A stretch of 63,949 bases of DNA from an uncultured Chlorobiaceae bacterium (GCA_903840935.1 CAIMHT010000008.1:1-63949); one strand, 5' to 3'; counted from the first letter of the stretch, positions 26,692 to 39,732 are shown. Notes: generated from the letters alone by a model not told the origin. Translations and numbers: made by a program.

Positions 26692-28695
26692 TTAGTCGTT
26701 TTCCTGATCACGAAGGTTTTCAAGAACACCGAAATCTTCAAGTGTGGTGACATCTCCCTTGATTTCATTGCTTGTGGCAAGTTCACGAAGGAGGCGGCGC
26801 ATGATTTTGCCGCTACGGGTTTTCGGAAGACCTTTGGCCCATCTGATTTCATCTGGCTTGGCAATCGGTCCGATCTCCTTGGCAACGTGGTTGCGTAGCG
26901 CTTCACGGAGCGTCATGTCGCCGACATATTCATCTTTCAGTGTAACGAAGGCTACGAGGGCATTGCCTTTCAGTTCATCGGGACGACTGACAACGGCAGC
27001 TTCTGCAACCGCTTCGTGCGAAACCAGTGCGCTTTCGACCTCACTGGTGCCGAGGCGATGACCGGAAACGTTTACCACATCATCAACACGTCCCATGATC
27101 CAGATATAGCCGTCCTCATCCTTGCGTGCACCATCACCGGTAAAGTACATGTCGTTGAAGTCCGACCAGTAGGTTTTTGCGTACCGTGCGTCGTCGCCGT
27201 AGATGGTACGGAGCATGGAGGGCCATGGCTTTTTGATGACGAGGTATCCGCCTTCGTTGGCTGCGCACGGGGTGCCGTCTTTATGGACAACGTCAACCAT
27301 GATGCCTGGCAGTGGGCGAGTGGCCGTGCCGGGTTTTGTGGGGGTTGCGCCCGGAAGCGGAGAGACCATGATGCCGCCGGTCTCTGTCTGCCACCAGGTA
27401 TCGACAATTGGACATTTTTCCTGTCCAACCACCTTGTGGTACCACATCCATGCTTCAGGGTTGATTGGTTCACCAACAGTGCCAAGCAGGCGAAGCGAGC
27501 TGAGGTTATGTTTGGTGACCCATTCATTTCCTGCGCGGATAAAGGCGCGGATAGCGGTCGGTGCAGTATAGAAGATGGTGACTTTATGGCGGTTGATGAT
27601 ATCCCAGAAGCGATCCCACTGAGGATAGTTTGGTGCGCCTTCATACATCAGCACCGTTGCGCCGTTAAGCAGAGGCCCGTAGACCATGTAGCTGTGACCG
27701 GTGATCCAGCCGACATCTGCCGTACAGAAGTAGATGTCTTCGTCCTTGATATCAAAGACGTATTTGAATGAGTTTGCTGCATGAACCATGTATCCGGCGG
27801 TCGTGTGCAGGATCCCTTTTGGTTTCCCGGTGGAACCGCTGGTATAGAGCACGAAGAGCGGATGTTCTGCATCGAGTTCTGCCGGTTCGGATTCATCACT
27901 GGCAAGGCCCATGAGATCATGCCACCAATGATCCATGCCATCATGCATATTGATTTTTTCAGCGGTAACCTTCAGAACGATTACACTTCGAATAGAGGGG
28001 GTATTGACGATGGCTTCATCAACAATATTTTTCAGGTTAATGGAACCGCCGCGGCGTCTTGTGCCATCTGCGCAGATGACCATCTTGGCGCGAGAATCAT
28101 TGACGCGCTCGGTAATGGCGTGAGCCGAGAACCCTGCAAAAATAACATTATGGACAGCTCCAACTCGTGCACAGGCGAGAACGGCGATAACCAGTTCAGG
28201 AACCATGCCCATGTAGATCGCAACCCTGTCGCCAGGCTTGATCCCGGCGATTTTCAGCACGTTTGCAAACTTGCTGACCTGGCGGTGCAGTTCGCCGTAG
28301 GTCAGAACCCGCTGATTACCCTCTTCCCCTTCCCAGATAATGGCCGCCTTGTTCTTTCTCCAACTGTTGACATGGACATCGAGGGCATTGTAGCAGATAT
28401 TGGTTTTTCCGCCGTTAAACCATTTTGCAAAAGGAGAATTCCACTCCAGAACGCTATCCCACTTCTTGAACCAGTGAAATTTTTCAGCAATGCTACCCCA
28501 GTAGGCATCTGGATCAGCTTCGGCTGCAGCATAAAGTTTCTCATACTCTTCCATGGAGGAGACATGGGCATTGGCTGCAAACTCTGCCGGTGGCGGAAAT
28601 TTCCGCTTTTCAGACATAACAGAGCTGATTGATACTTCTGCCGAAGGGTTTGTAACGGAGTGCTGTGCGTTGGTTGTTGTTTCGTCTGTAGCCAT
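26692..28695 (-). CDS. acs: Acetyl-CoA synthetase
   Basis: Acs activates acetate with ATP to acetyl-CoA through acetyl-AMP. At 667 residues it is full length. Motifs in order: 'DRVAIYMGMVPELVIAVLAC', the AMP-forming loop 'LYTSGSTGKPKGI', 'WWQTETGGIM', 'YFTGDGARKDEDGYIWIMGR', and the C-terminal 'PKTRSGKIMRRLLRE', whose Lys is the usual acetylation site of Acs. Green sulfur bacteria use acetate photoheterotrophically, and the product feeds NifJ (55.5-59.1 kb). The gene is monocistronic, with a terminator below and a 182-bp leader with a hairpin above. Confidence 0.97.
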   Translation of the reverse strand: MATDETTTNAQHSVTNPSAEVSISSVMSEKRKFPPPAEFAANAHVSSMEEYEKLYAAAEADPDAYWGSIAEKFHWFKKWDSVLEWNSPFAKWFNGGKTNICYNALDVHVNSWRKNKAAIIWEGEEGNQRVLTYGELHRQVSKFANVLKIAGIKPGDRVAIYMGMVPELVIAVLACARVGAVHNVIFAGFSAHAITERVNDSRAKMVICADGTRRRGGSINLKNIVDEAIVNTPSIRSVIVLKVTAEKINMHDGMDHWWHDLMGLASDESEPAELDAEHPLFVLYTSGSTGKPKGILHTTAGYMVHAANSFKYVFDIKDEDIYFCTADVGWITGHSYMVYGPLLNGATVLMYEGAPNYPQWDRFWDIINRHKVTIFYTAPTAIRAFIRAGNEWVTKHNLSSLRLLGTVGEPINPEAWMWYHKVVGQEKCPIVDTWWQTETGGIMVSPLPGATPTKPGTATRPLPGIMVDVVHKDGTPCAANEGGYLVIKKPWPSMLRTIYGDDARYAKTYWSDFNDMYFTGDGARKDEDGYIWIMGRVDDVVNVSGHRLGTSEVESALVSHEAVAEAAVVSRPDELKGNALVAFVTLKDEYVGDMTLREALRNHVAKEIGPIAKPDEIRWAKGLPKTRSGKIMRRLLRELATSNEIKGDVTTLEDFGVLENLRDQEND

Positions 28696-28791
28696 TGATA
28701 CCCATGTTTTATGTGTTAAAAAAAAGGATACTTCGCCCCATTACAGGGCTTCGGGAACGTGGAAAATAACTTGTTGCAACGGAGATTAAAA

Positions 28792-28850
28792 GCCGGAGAG
28801 TCAGTTTTATGCGCTCTGCGTGAATTTTACATAAAAAAATTCTCTCCGGC
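28792..28850 (-). terminator. Long-loop hairpin between leuS and acs
   Basis: GCCGGAGAG (28792-28800) pairs with CTCTCCGGC (28842-28850) around a 41-nt AU-rich loop; on the minus strand it is followed by TTTTAA. It lies 28 bp after the leuS stop, so it may be its terminator, but it is also about 100 bp upstream of the acs start and could belong to the acs leader. Confidence 0.5.
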
Positions 28851-28877
28851 AATAATTACGGCCTATAATATCCTTCT

Positions 28878-31301
<2,424 letters not shown>

Positions 31302-31341
31302 GGTGTATTGATCAATGAGAGTTGTATCCGTATAATTAAAA

Positions 31342-31375
31342 AAAAAGCAGTACAGCTTTAACTGCACTGCTTTTT
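31342..31375 (-). terminator. Terminator of pnp
   Basis: AAAAAGCAGTACAG pairs with CTGCACTGCTTTTT (one mismatch) around a 6-nt loop, 16 bp after the pnp stop on the minus strand, with a run of Ts. It separates pnp from leuS. Confidence 0.8.
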
Positions 31376-31390
31376 GACTCTTGTCGTCAT

Positions 31391-33577
31391 TCAGTTGTTT
31401 TCTGTGCTGCTTTCTTTCGCGGCATCCTGTTCAACTGCTTTTATAGAAAGGGCAAACTTGGTTTTTCCGGTACGGGGATCTTTGCGGACATCCACCAGCT
31501 TGACCTTTACTTTCTCTCCAATTTTCAGGTGATCGCTCACTTTTGTCACTCTTGTGCTTGATATCTCGGAGATGTGTACCAGACCGTCAGTTTTGGGAAG
31601 GAATTCCACAAAAGCACCGAGTTCATCACGAATGTCTCGCACCTTCCCAATATAAATCGTGCCTACCTCAGGTTTGGCTGTAAGACTTTTTATTGTGGCA
31701 AGTGCGGCGTTTGTGCCTTCACTGGTGGAGCATGCGATGGTGACGGTGCCGTCATCTTCAATGTTGATTTCTGCTCCGGTCTCTTCTGTAATGCTGCGGA
31801 TGGTCTCTCCACCCTTGCCGATAATCATGCCGATACAGTCAACCGGTACCTTGATGGTTGTCAGTTTTGGTGCAAAGTTCGCAAGTTCCTGGCGGGTTGA
31901 GGGGATCGCTTTTTCCATTTCGTCGAGAATGTGGAGGCGGCCCCTGCGTGCCTGTTCAAGGGCGGTTTCGAGGATATGATAGTCGAGCCCGTCAATCTTG
32001 ATATCCATCTGGCAGGCGGTAATACCGTCCCGGGTGCCCGATACCTTGAAATCCATATCTCCAAGGTGATCTTCATTACCCAGAATATCGGAGAGCACAG
32101 CATAAGAGGCTCCCTCCTTGATCAGTCCCATGGCGATGCCGGATACCGGTTTTTTGAGGGGTACACCACCATCCATCAGGGCAAGCGTTCCGCCGCATAC
32201 CGAAGCCATTGATGATGAGCCGTTTGACTCAAGAATGTCTGAAACGATACGGATGGTGTAGGGGAACTCCTCCTCGGTCGGAGCAACCATTTTGATGGAG
32301 CGCTCTGCAAGGTTGCCATGCCCGATTTCGCGGCGCCCGATACTTCCAAGGCGTCCGCATTCACCGACGCTGAAGGGAGGGAAGTTGTAGTGGAGATAGA
32401 ATCTTTTGTCGGCACTGCTGGTCAGGGTATCAACGGACTGGGCATCTTTTTTGGTGCCGAGCGTGATAGTGACCAGTGCCTGGGTCTCTCCCCTGGTGAA
32501 GAGGGCTGAACCGTGAGCTCTCGGGATGATGCCAAGTTCGATGCTGATCGGGCGTACCTGGTCAAGGGCGCGGCCGTCAAGGCGTTTTGCGTCGTCAAGA
32601 ATCATGTGGCGCATCATCCTCTTTTCGACGGCATGGATCTGTTCATCGATGATGTGCTGGTTAAGGCAGAGTGCTTTTGACGGATCGGCGGCGATATCCT
32701 CGCTGCTGATTGTCTCCTTGAAGTGTTCAATCGTCGCCTCTATGGTTTCACGATAGATGTGGGCGGTCTGGTCTGCGCGTTCTTCCTTCTGGAGCGGGGT
32801 GTAAGCGAGTTCCTTGAGACGGCTTTCGCAAAGTCCCCGGACAACTTCGGTGAGATCTGCCGGAATGAGCGTCGGTGCAAAGGCGCGTTCCGGTTTTGCC
32901 ACTTCTGCTGCAATCTCCTTTTGGAGTGCACAGAGTTTGCGGATGGCTGTGTGACCGAACTTGATGGCGTCAACCATCTCAGCCTCGGAAATCTCTTTCA
33001 TCTCACCCTCAAGCATGCAGATGGTATCTGCTGTGCCACCGATACAGATGTCAAGGTCGCTGCTGGCCAGTTCGTTGATATCGGGGTTGATGATAAAGAG
33101 CCCGTTGATTCTGCCTACCCGCACTTCAGACATCGGGTTGTGGAAAGGAATATCGGAGACCATGATAGCTGTTGATGCTGCCAGACCACCGAGGACGTCG
33201 CCGTCATTGATCTGGTCAGAAGAGATCACGGTTACAATGATCTGTGTTTCATAGAGGTAGCCGTCAGGAAAGAGCGGGCGAAGTGCGCGGTCGATCAGTC
33301 GAGCTGAAAGAATCTCTTTTTCGGAGGGACGGCTTTCACGCTTGAAAAAACCTCCTGGGAATTTGCCGGCAGCCGAATATTTTTCGCGGTATTCAACCTG
33401 AAGGGGAAAGTAGTCTTGATTGGGTGGTGGTGTTTTTTTACTTGAAACAACCGTTGCAATGACCATCGTGTCGCCAAGGCGGACAACGACAGCGCCGTCG
33501 GCCTGTTTTGCCATTTTTCCGGTTTCAATCGAGATAACCTTGCCTTGGCCAAGATCAATTTCTTTGTTGATAATCAT
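31391..33577 (-). CDS. pnp: Polyribonucleotide nucleotidyltransferase (PNPase)
   Basis: PNPase degrades RNA 3' to 5' using phosphate. The 728-residue protein has two RNase PH-like domains ('[13 protein letters not shown]', '[27 protein letters not shown]' region; second copy '[19 protein letters not shown]'), the catalytic '[20 protein letters not shown]', then a KH domain ('[14 protein letters not shown]', about 560-625) and an S1 domain (about 635-710, '[20 protein letters not shown]'). All domains are intact. Confidence 0.97.
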   Translation of the reverse strand: MIINKEIDLGQGKVISIETGKMAKQADGAVVVRLGDTMVIATVVSSKKTPPPNQDYFPLQVEYREKYSAAGKFPGGFFKRESRPSEKEILSARLIDRALRPLFPDGYLYETQIIVTVISSDQINDGDVLGGLAASTAIMVSDIPFHNPMSEVRVGRINGLFIINPDINELASSDLDICIGGTADTICMLEGEMKEISEAEMVDAIKFGHTAIRKLCALQKEIAAEVAKPERAFAPTLIPADLTEVVRGLCESRLKELAYTPLQKEERADQTAHIYRETIEATIEHFKETISSEDIAADPSKALCLNQHIIDEQIHAVEKRMMRHMILDDAKRLDGRALDQVRPISIELGIIPRAHGSALFTRGETQALVTITLGTKKDAQSVDTLTSSADKRFYLHYNFPPFSVGECGRLGSIGRREIGHGNLAERSIKMVAPTEEEFPYTIRIVSDILESNGSSSMASVCGGTLALMDGGVPLKKPVSGIAMGLIKEGASYAVLSDILGNEDHLGDMDFKVSGTRDGITACQMDIKIDGLDYHILETALEQARRGRLHILDEMEKAIPSTRQELANFAPKLTTIKVPVDCIGMIIGKGGETIRSITEETGAEINIEDDGTVTIACSTSEGTNAALATIKSLTAKPEVGTIYIGKVRDIRDELGAFVEFLPKTDGLVHISEISSTRVTKVSDHLKIGEKVKVKLVDVRKDPRTGKTKFALSIKAVEQDAAKESSTENN

Positions 33578-33692
33578 GGAGATCGTGTGATAGTAAGTGA
33601 TAAAAATGTTGTCCGGTTGTTTTTAGGCAATGAACAAGTCTTGAAATATAACACAAAAAAATCTCTTCCGGTAACCTCATCTCAGGCTCCCG

Positions 33693-34544
33693 TCATGCCC
33701 GGAATTTACTGTTATCGATAAGGCGTACCGTTCCGCACCAGGCCGCGAGAAGCAGGCGATACTCTTTTTCCTCTTCCGCCGTGTCTGCTGGCAGAAACCG
33801 CTCTTCATCAACAAAAACGACATAATCGGGGCGGCACCCTGGTGTTGAGCCTATCATCTGCTCGATCTCTGCGGCAATTGCAGGAAGGTTTTTCATCTTC
33901 CCGGCAATGCATTTTTCGGCATGGCAGATTCCCTGGTAAAGAATGGTGGCTGCGCTGCGCTCCTGATTTGAGAGATAGATATTTCTTGAACTTACTGCCA
34001 GTCCACTCTCTTCGCGGACAATGGGTGCTGCCACAATTGTTATATCGAGGTCAAGATCTGTAACAATCTGGCGGATAATGGCGAGTTGTTGTGCATCCTT
34101 TTCGCCGAAAATCGCCCGGTGCGGTTTTGTTATATGAAAGAGTTTGGTTACGATGGTGGCCACGCCATTGAAATGGCCCGGCCTTCGCTCTCCTTCAAGT
34201 CTTTTTCCGAGAGCACCACACTCCAGTGTGGTCTGATGGTTTTTGGGGTAGATGCTTTCGGTTTCAGGTGCAAAGAGGTAATCGACTCCTGCCGCTTTTG
34301 CAAGGGCTACGTCCTGTTCGAAAGGCCTGGGGTATTGGTGGAGGTCTTCGTCAAGTCCGAACTGTGAAGGGTTGACGAAAATCGTGAGAATAACAGTTCC
34401 GGCGCTTTGGCGGGCAAGCTTGACAAGGCTCAGATGCCCTTCGTGCAGTGCCCCCATGGTCATGACGACGCCGATGAGCTGGCGGTTGAGCCGCAGCTTT
34501 TCGGCTATTGCCTGCATCTGGCAGGGCTCAGTGATGATCTGCAT
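33693..34544 (-). CDS. panC: Pantothenate synthetase
   Basis: PanC condenses pantoate and beta-alanine with ATP. At 283 residues it is full length, with '[17 protein letters not shown]' (HIGH-type ATP-binding motif), '[20 protein letters not shown]', '[15 protein letters not shown]', '[14 protein letters not shown]' and '[12 protein letters not shown]' (KMSKS-like region). The ATG at 34544 gives the conserved start and overlaps the end of rsmI by 17 bp. The frame continues 15 codons upstream inside rsmI without similarity. Confidence 0.96.
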   Translation of the reverse strand: MQIITEPCQMQAIAEKLRLNRQLIGVVMTMGALHEGHLSLVKLARQSAGTVILTIFVNPSQFGLDEDLHQYPRPFEQDVALAKAAGVDYLFAPETESIYPKNHQTTLECGALGKRLEGERRPGHFNGVATIVTKLFHITKPHRAIFGEKDAQQLAIIRQIVTDLDLDITIVAAPIVREESGLAVSSRNIYLSNQERSAATILYQGICHAEKCIAGKMKNLPAIAAEIEQMIGSTPGCRPDYVVFVDEERFLPADTAEEEKEYRLLLAAWCGTVRLIDNSKFRA

Positions 34545-35262
34545 CGTCCTCTTCTGGTTTGATTGTTTTTTTTCCGGGCGGGTGAACAATCACCACAAAC
34601 TCTCCCCGTGCTTTGCCGTCGGAAAGTTTTTGGCGGATCTCTTCAATGGTGCCTGTAAGGTACTCCTCATGTATTTTGGTCATCTCCCGTCCAACAAAAA
34701 TTTGGGCTTCCTCCATGACGTTGCTGAGTTCATCGAGAAGTTTCATGATTCTGAAGGGTGATTCATAGACAATAAAAGAGGTTTGCAGCGCAGCGAGGTA
34801 TTCAAGACGGCTTTTGCGTCCTTTTTTATGCGGCAGAAAGCCTGCAAAAAAAAAGTTGTTGACCGGAAGCGGACAGGCTGAAAGTGCAGCAGTCAAAGCG
34901 CTTGGCCCGGGAATCGGGATAACCTGGAGCCCGCGATCATGCAAGGCGTGCAGGAGGGCATAGCCGGGATCGCTGATGACGGGGGTTCCTGCATCGGTGA
35001 TGAGTGCTACATCATCGCCCTCTTCAAGCAGGGCAATAATCTGGCTGATGGCCCTTGGTTCATTGTAGTTGTGGTAACTGATGAGCCTTTTGCCGGAAAT
35101 ATCGAAATGGCGGAGCAGAATTGATGCGCGGCGAGTATCTTCACAGGCTATTGCTCCGGATTCTTTCAAAATTCTGATGGCTCTCAGGGTAATGTCTTCG
35201 AGGTTGCCGAGTGGCGTTGCAACAACGTAGAGCGTTCCGGTATGTAACTGATCAGTTTGCAA
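34528..35262 (-). CDS. rsmI: 16S rRNA (cytidine-1402-2'-O)-methyltransferase
   Basis: RsmI methylates the 2'-O of C1402 of 16S rRNA. The SAM-binding tetrapyrrole-methylase-like fold is recognised by '[16 protein letters not shown]', '[15 protein letters not shown]', '[16 protein letters not shown]' and '[11 protein letters not shown]', and the later 'ESPFRI'. It has 244 residues, read from a TTG at 35262; no ATG or GTG precedes the first conserved block in frame. It overlaps panC by 17 bp and is divergent from the oligopeptide ABC ATPase gene. Confidence 0.94.
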   Translation of the reverse strand: MQTDQLHTGTLYVVATPLGNLEDITLRAIRILKESGAIACEDTRRASILLRHFDISGKRLISYHNYNEPRAISQIIALLEEGDDVALITDAGTPVISDPGYALLHALHDRGLQVIPIPGPSALTAALSACPLPVNNFFFAGFLPHKKGRKSRLEYLAALQTSFIVYESPFRIMKLLDELSNVMEEAQIFVGREMTKIHEEYLTGTIEEIRQKLSDGKARGEFVVIVHPPGKKTIKPEEDDADHH

Positions 35263-35359
35263 GGGAAAAGAGGGACTTGTGCAAAAGGTTTGTTTATGGG
35301 AGATTCCCGATCGTTTTAGTATAATAATAAAAAATACGATAAACAGCGTTCAGTCAAAA

Positions 35360-36343
35360 ATGAAGGATCAAGGGCGGTTACTGTCGGTCAATGACTTACG
35401 GGTGCATTTTCCTGGAAAAAAGGGTGGGCTTATTGGCAAGTCACTTCCTATACCGGTAGTTAATGGTGTCTCTTTCGATGTTTTTCGGGGTGAGACGCTC
35501 GGACTGGTCGGCGAGTCGGGTTGTGGTAAAACCACTCTTGGCCGTGCGCTGATTCGTATTGGTCATCCTGTGGTGAGGGGCAGCATTACTTTTGAAGGGC
35601 GTGAGATCTCCACGATCGGCAACCGCGACTTTCGCGCGCTTCGCAAAGAGATGCAGATGATTTTTCAGGATCCTTTCGGTTCACTGAATCCTCGTATGAC
35701 GGTACGCCAGATTCTTGGAGAGGTCTTGCAGGTTCACCGCATTGCCCGGGGGGAGGCAGCCCGTCGCCGGATTGAGGAGTTGCTTGATCTGGTTGGTTTG
35801 AACAGGGAGTACAGCAATCGTTACCCGCATGAATTTTCAGGAGGGCAGCGCCAGCGGATCGGCATTGCGCGTGCACTGGCGGTCAATCCGAAATTCATTA
35901 TCTGTGATGAACCTGTTTCAGCGCTTGATGTATCGATTCAGTCGCAGATCATCAATCTGCTCAAGGATCTCCAGCGGGATCTGGGCTTGACCTATCTGTT
36001 CATTGCCCACGACCTTTCGGTTGTCGAATACATTTCCGACAGGGTTGCTGTTATGTATCTTGGTAAAATAGTTGAAATTGCTGATTACGCTGAACTCTAT
36101 GCCAATCCAAAACACCCATATACCAGAGCGCTCCTCTCGGCCATTCCCAATCCTGAATTTGGCGGCAAAAAGGAGCGAATTCTGCTGCATGGAGATTTGC
36201 CTGGCCCTATGAATATCCCCGCCGGGTGCGGCTTTCATCCGCGCTGTCCTTCCGCAACGGCCGAGTGCAGCACGAGGGAGCCAAAGTTTCAGGAACTCAC
36301 TTCTACTCATGGTCACAAGGTAAGCTGCCTTCTTTATGAATAA
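35360..36343 (+). CDS. Oligopeptide/dipeptide ABC transporter ATP-binding protein (OppF/DppF type)
   Basis: The protein has 327 residues, read from the ATG at 35360; the frame runs to a GTG at 35279 without similarity. Walker A is 'GESGCGKTT' (51-59), the signature is 'FSGGQRQRIGIARAL' and Walker B is 'FIICDEP'. The C-terminal oligo_HPY extension carries the Cys-rich 'CGFHPRCPSATAEC', typical of OppF/DppF subunits. Its partners are not adjacent: a binding lipoprotein and one permease lie at 49.9-52.6 kb. The gene overlaps sppA by 8 bp. Confidence 0.93.
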   Translation: MKDQGRLLSVNDLRVHFPGKKGGLIGKSLPIPVVNGVSFDVFRGETLGLVGESGCGKTTLGRALIRIGHPVVRGSITFEGREISTIGNRDFRALRKEMQMIFQDPFGSLNPRMTVRQILGEVLQVHRIARGEAARRRIEELLDLVGLNREYSNRYPHEFSGGQRQRIGIARALAVNPKFIICDEPVSALDVSIQSQIINLLKDLQRDLGLTYLFIAHDLSVVEYISDRVAVMYLGKIVEIADYAELYANPKHPYTRALLSAIPNPEFGGKKERILLHGDLPGPMNIPAGCGFHPRCPSATAECSTREPKFQELTSTHGHKVSCLLYE

Positions 36344-38159
36344 TATGTATAATATGTACACTGATACGGGCATGCAAAAAAAGAGGCCGGGCTGTTTTCG
36401 CGTTGGTTGTCTTGCACTTACTCTTCTTGCGGCACTTTTTATTGCCGGACTCTTTTGGGCTTATCACAGTTCACACGCCATTGCCGACCGTTTTGTGCTG
36501 GTTGTTCCTCTCAGTGGCGAAATTGATGAAATTCGCAATGAAAGCAGCTCGCTCCCTTTTTTGCCTTCGCATGAGTCACTCTCTCTCCAGGAGATGCTCT
36601 TTGTGCTCGAACATGCCGCTATGGATGAGCGGGTCAGGGAGGTACTTCTCGATATTCGGGGGGTACATACAACCCCTGCCAAGCTCGCCGAATTGCGGAC
36701 GGCTGTTGAAAAGGTTCGCAAAGGGGGTAAAAAGGTCACCGCATTTCTGCGATCAGCCGAGGACGCCGATTATCTTCTTGCTACGGCATGTGACTCCATT
36801 ATTGTTGAGCGCGGTGGTTTTCTGCTGCTTGATGGCCTGAAGGCGGAAACGCTCTTTTATACCACTCCGCTTGGAAAAATAGGGGTTAAAGTCCAGGCCG
36901 CGCAGTGGAAAAAGTACAAGAGCGGTATTGAGCCATTTGTCAGAACCGGAGCAAGCAAGGAGTACTTTGAGCAGATCAATGCGCTGCTTGATGAGGTCTA
37001 TGATGATTATCTTGATTATGTCTCAAATCGTAGGAGTATAAGCCGCAGCTCTTTTGAGGTACTCATCAACAATGATCCCCTGTTATCGGCCAAAAAGGCC
37101 AAAACGCTTGGGCTGGTTGACGGTATCGCCTCGTTCTGGGAGTTGCAGCGCACCTTGACCAGAAACATAACCGGAGAGGAGCTGAGCAGTGACAATGATG
37201 CCTTTGTCAGTGCAGTCCGCTACCGTTCTTCGGTTGCATGGCCGCAAAAATCGGAGAGTAGTGAGCGAATTGCCGTGATAACCCTCTCCGGCACGATTGT
37301 CCATTCAGCAGGGGAGATGGGTGAGGGGATCGATGTGGAGAGCGTGAAAAATTCGCTTGATGCGGCGCTGGAGGATAAGGCCGTCAAAGCTCTTGTCGTG
37401 CGTATTGACAGCCCCGGCGGCGATGCACTTGCTTCGGCTGACATGCTGCAGATGCTCGACTCGGCAGCAGTGAAAAAACCTCTTGTCGTCTCCATGTCGG
37501 GTGTTGCGGCTTCGGGTGGCTATATGGCCGCTCTTGCAGGGAAAACCATCTATGCCCAGCCGCTCACCATTACCGGTTCCATCGGCGTCTATGCCCTGAA
37601 GCCCAACATTAGCGGACTTGCAGAAAAAATCGGTCTCGGTCGTGCTGTTGTGACGCGTGGCCGATACGCCGATGCCCATACCCCCTTCAAGCCGCTTGAG
37701 CCCGAAGCCTACAATAAGTTTGTAGCCGCATCAGGCGAAATTTATGACGACTTTGTCGGAAAGGTGGCCGCCTCGAGAAAAATGCGCTTTGCTGCGGTAG
37801 ATTCTGTTGCCGGGGGCAGGGTCTGGACAGGAAGCAGCGCCTTGAAGGTTGGTCTGGTTGACCGTATGGGTGGACTCTTTGATGCCATTCATGCTGCAGA
37901 GCTTCTTGCCAAAATGGACATGACAAAAAAGCCCCGAATCATGCTCTATCCGGTGCAGAAAAGCTGGCTGGAGGCTCTCCTGCAGGATAAGGGTGCCAGC
38001 TTCTCATCCAGAATGGCGGCTGCCGTGAAACAACAGGTGCTGCATGAGATTATCCCGCAGCGGCACTACAGCTCCATGGCTGCCTTTTACCAAATGCTGG
38101 AAACTTCGGGGCAGTTGCAGATATTGGCCGTCATGCCATCCGAAATCATTATTGATTAA
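36336..38159 (+). CDS. sppA: Signal peptide peptidase SppA (67K type)
   Basis: SppA is a membrane-anchored serine protease that degrades leftover signal peptides. The protein has up to 607 residues: an N-terminal anchor ('VGCLALTLLAALFIAGLFWAY') and two tandem crotonase-like domains, as in the long E. coli form. The catalytic Ser is in 'SMSGVAASGGYMAA' in the second half and the general-base Lys in 'QWKKYKSGIEPF' of the first half. Several in-frame ATGs compete (36336, 36345, 36354, 36372). The last gives a neat Lys/Arg-rich start, while the first overlaps the ABC gene by 8 bp. Confidence 0.92.
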   Translation: MNNMYNMYTDTGMQKKRPGCFRVGCLALTLLAALFIAGLFWAYHSSHAIADRFVLVVPLSGEIDEIRNESSSLPFLPSHESLSLQEMLFVLEHAAMDERVREVLLDIRGVHTTPAKLAELRTAVEKVRKGGKKVTAFLRSAEDADYLLATACDSIIVERGGFLLLDGLKAETLFYTTPLGKIGVKVQAAQWKKYKSGIEPFVRTGASKEYFEQINALLDEVYDDYLDYVSNRRSISRSSFEVLINNDPLLSAKKAKTLGLVDGIASFWELQRTLTRNITGEELSSDNDAFVSAVRYRSSVAWPQKSESSERIAVITLSGTIVHSAGEMGEGIDVESVKNSLDAALEDKAVKALVVRIDSPGGDALASADMLQMLDSAAVKKPLVVSMSGVAASGGYMAALAGKTIYAQPLTITGSIGVYALKPNISGLAEKIGLGRAVVTRGRYADAHTPFKPLEPEAYNKFVAASGEIYDDFVGKVAASRKMRFAAVDSVAGGRVWTGSSALKVGLVDRMGGLFDAIHAAELLAKMDMTKKPRIMLYPVQKSWLEALLQDKGASFSSRMAAAVKQQVLHEIIPQRHYSSMAAFYQMLETSGQLQILAVMPSEIIID

Positions 38160-38174
38160 TCCGTTACGGGCCGG

Positions 38175-38274
38175 GTTCTCCCGCCCTTGCCATAATCGTT
38201 ATTGCACCATGTCGGGCGGGATGACCCTGCCGGAATTGTGTGGTGGATACAATAAGGGCGGGATGACCCCGCCC
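38175..38274. repeat. Cluster of GC-rich palindromic repeats after sppA
   Basis: Between the convergent sppA and porin genes lie three related GC-rich palindromes: an inverted copy at about 38166-38191, GGGCGGGATGACCCTGCC at 38214-38231, and GGGCGGG-ATGA-CCCCGCCC at 38256-38274. They look like a short interspersed (REP-like) repeat present three times; the last also makes a good terminator stem for either gene. Confidence 0.65.
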
Positions 38275-38282
38275 GTACAGAT

Positions 38283-39626
38283 TTAAAATTTATAGGTCAG
38301 CGAGCTCTGCGCCCGTAATGCATCGCTGCCAGCAGCATTTTTGTAGTCGGTTTTCCAATCCGAAAGTTGCAGCCCGAGAATAAAATTCGGCGTTATTTTG
38401 GTAATGACATTGGCGAAGATGCTCTGGTTTCGTGAACGTGCTCCGGCAGCCAGATCTTTATCGTTCGGATCATCAACACCTGCCCCGAGACTGACCGATG
38501 TGACCGGGTTTATGGTATATTTGAGCGCTCCCCATCCACCTTGGGCACGGATCTCTTTTGGATTACTTGCTACGGCACTATTGACACCTTGCCCGATTCC
38601 TCCAAAGTAATCGTCAAGATTTGAACCGGTAAAATATTCGCCGGCAAGAAGGATTTTTTCGCAGAGCGGCATTGAGAGCTCAAGGTTGCACGACCATGAG
38701 TCAAGCGTTTTGTAACTGCCAGTGCTATTGGTGTCCCACTCCTCCTGACCATAATGGCCCGAGATGGCAACGGTCGCAGGCTGGTTTTTCACAATAAGCG
38801 GCTCGGAAAAGGCAACGCGTCCCTGAATGGAAGGGATTGCGGCATCTTTGCCGGTGTCATTTTGAAGAGCGAGAGTTTGATACGCTGTTCTGTCGCCAAT
38901 TGTTCTCGATGCAGCAACCGCCACTTCAAGGCGTCCTTTGTTCCCGGTCGAAAATCCCTTGGTGAGTCGTACTTGCGGGTGGCGTGAACCAATATTGCCG
39001 GCATCCCACATAAGGGCTGGATCATCCACAAAGGGGATCAGCGAAGAGACCACATCCCAGGTCTGACCGGCAAGAATGCTGAAATCGGAGGCGGGCCAGT
39101 AGGCTTTGACGTAGCCGTGACGCAGGCGCGGTGCCTGGTTGTTTTCGGTTGATACGCTGGTGAGAAAATCAAATTCAATATTGCCTGACAGTTTCAGGCT
39201 TTCTGTATCAGGGCCGCTGATGTTCATACCGATCCTTGTGGCACCTGCCGTGAGATTCCATTCTGAGTCATTTCTGCCATTTTCAGGAAGAGCCCAAAAC
39301 GCGACATTGCCCGGTGATATCGGGTTTGTATCATAGGATGCGTCAAAACGGGCAAAGCCGTAAAACTGCACGTTTGCGCCTGAAGTTGTTGAGAGCGTTA
39401 CCGGAGTTGCGGTGTCAGCTTTTTTAACGGGTGCTGTTTGTGTGTCAGCAGTTGCTGCGGCAGCGGGCTTGTTGCCCACCAGTGCCTTCAGCTCGGCCAA
39501 CTCCTTTTCAAGACGGCTGATGCGAGTTTCAACGGTTTCCGCAGGTTCGGCGGCAAAAGAGGGTGCTGCGGTGCAGAGTGAACCGGCAAGCAGCAGGGTG
39601 TAACGGAATTTTCCCCTTGCATTCAT
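38283..39626 (-). CDS. Outer-membrane porin (coiled-coil N-terminus, DcaP-like)
   Basis: The protein has 447 residues. A signal peptide (ends 'AAPSFAAEPAE') is followed by a short heptad coiled coil ('ETRISRLEKELAELKALVG') and an Ala/Thr-rich linker. The rest is beta-barrel sequence with alternating aromatic residues ('VQFYGFARFDASYDT', 'DFSILAGQTWDVVSSL') and a terminal Phe ('SLTYKF') recognised by the Bam machinery. N-terminal coiled coil plus barrel is the layout of DcaP-type trimeric porins, which favour anionic or small organic substrates; the specificity here is unknown. It is a single gene with its own promoter region. Confidence 0.85.
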   Translation of the reverse strand: MNARGKFRYTLLLAGSLCTAAPSFAAEPAETVETRISRLEKELAELKALVGNKPAAAATADTQTAPVKKADTATPVTLSTTSGANVQFYGFARFDASYDTNPISPGNVAFWALPENGRNDSEWNLTAGATRIGMNISGPDTESLKLSGNIEFDFLTSVSTENNQAPRLRHGYVKAYWPASDFSILAGQTWDVVSSLIPFVDDPALMWDAGNIGSRHPQVRLTKGFSTGNKGRLEVAVAASRTIGDRTAYQTLALQNDTGKDAAIPSIQGRVAFSEPLIVKNQPATVAISGHYGQEEWDTNSTGSYKTLDSWSCNLELSMPLCEKILLAGEYFTGSNLDDYFGGIGQGVNSAVASNPKEIRAQGGWGALKYTINPVTSVSLGAGVDDPNDKDLAAGARSRNQSIFANVITKITPNFILGLQLSDWKTDYKNAAGSDALRAQSSLTYKF

Positions 39627-39732
39627 GGATGTTCTCCGTGGGATGGTTTGGTTATCTGTCTGGATTTGAAAATGAAGCGGAAATATAGGCAGTCAACAGG
39701 CAATTTCTTTGCCTTTTTTGGTGGGCCTTCGG

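Noticed and set aside
39698..39719. Small hairpin AGGCAA/TTGCCT plus T run
   Set aside because: It looks like a plus-strand terminator, but no plus-strand gene lies before it; the 6-bp stem can occur by chance.
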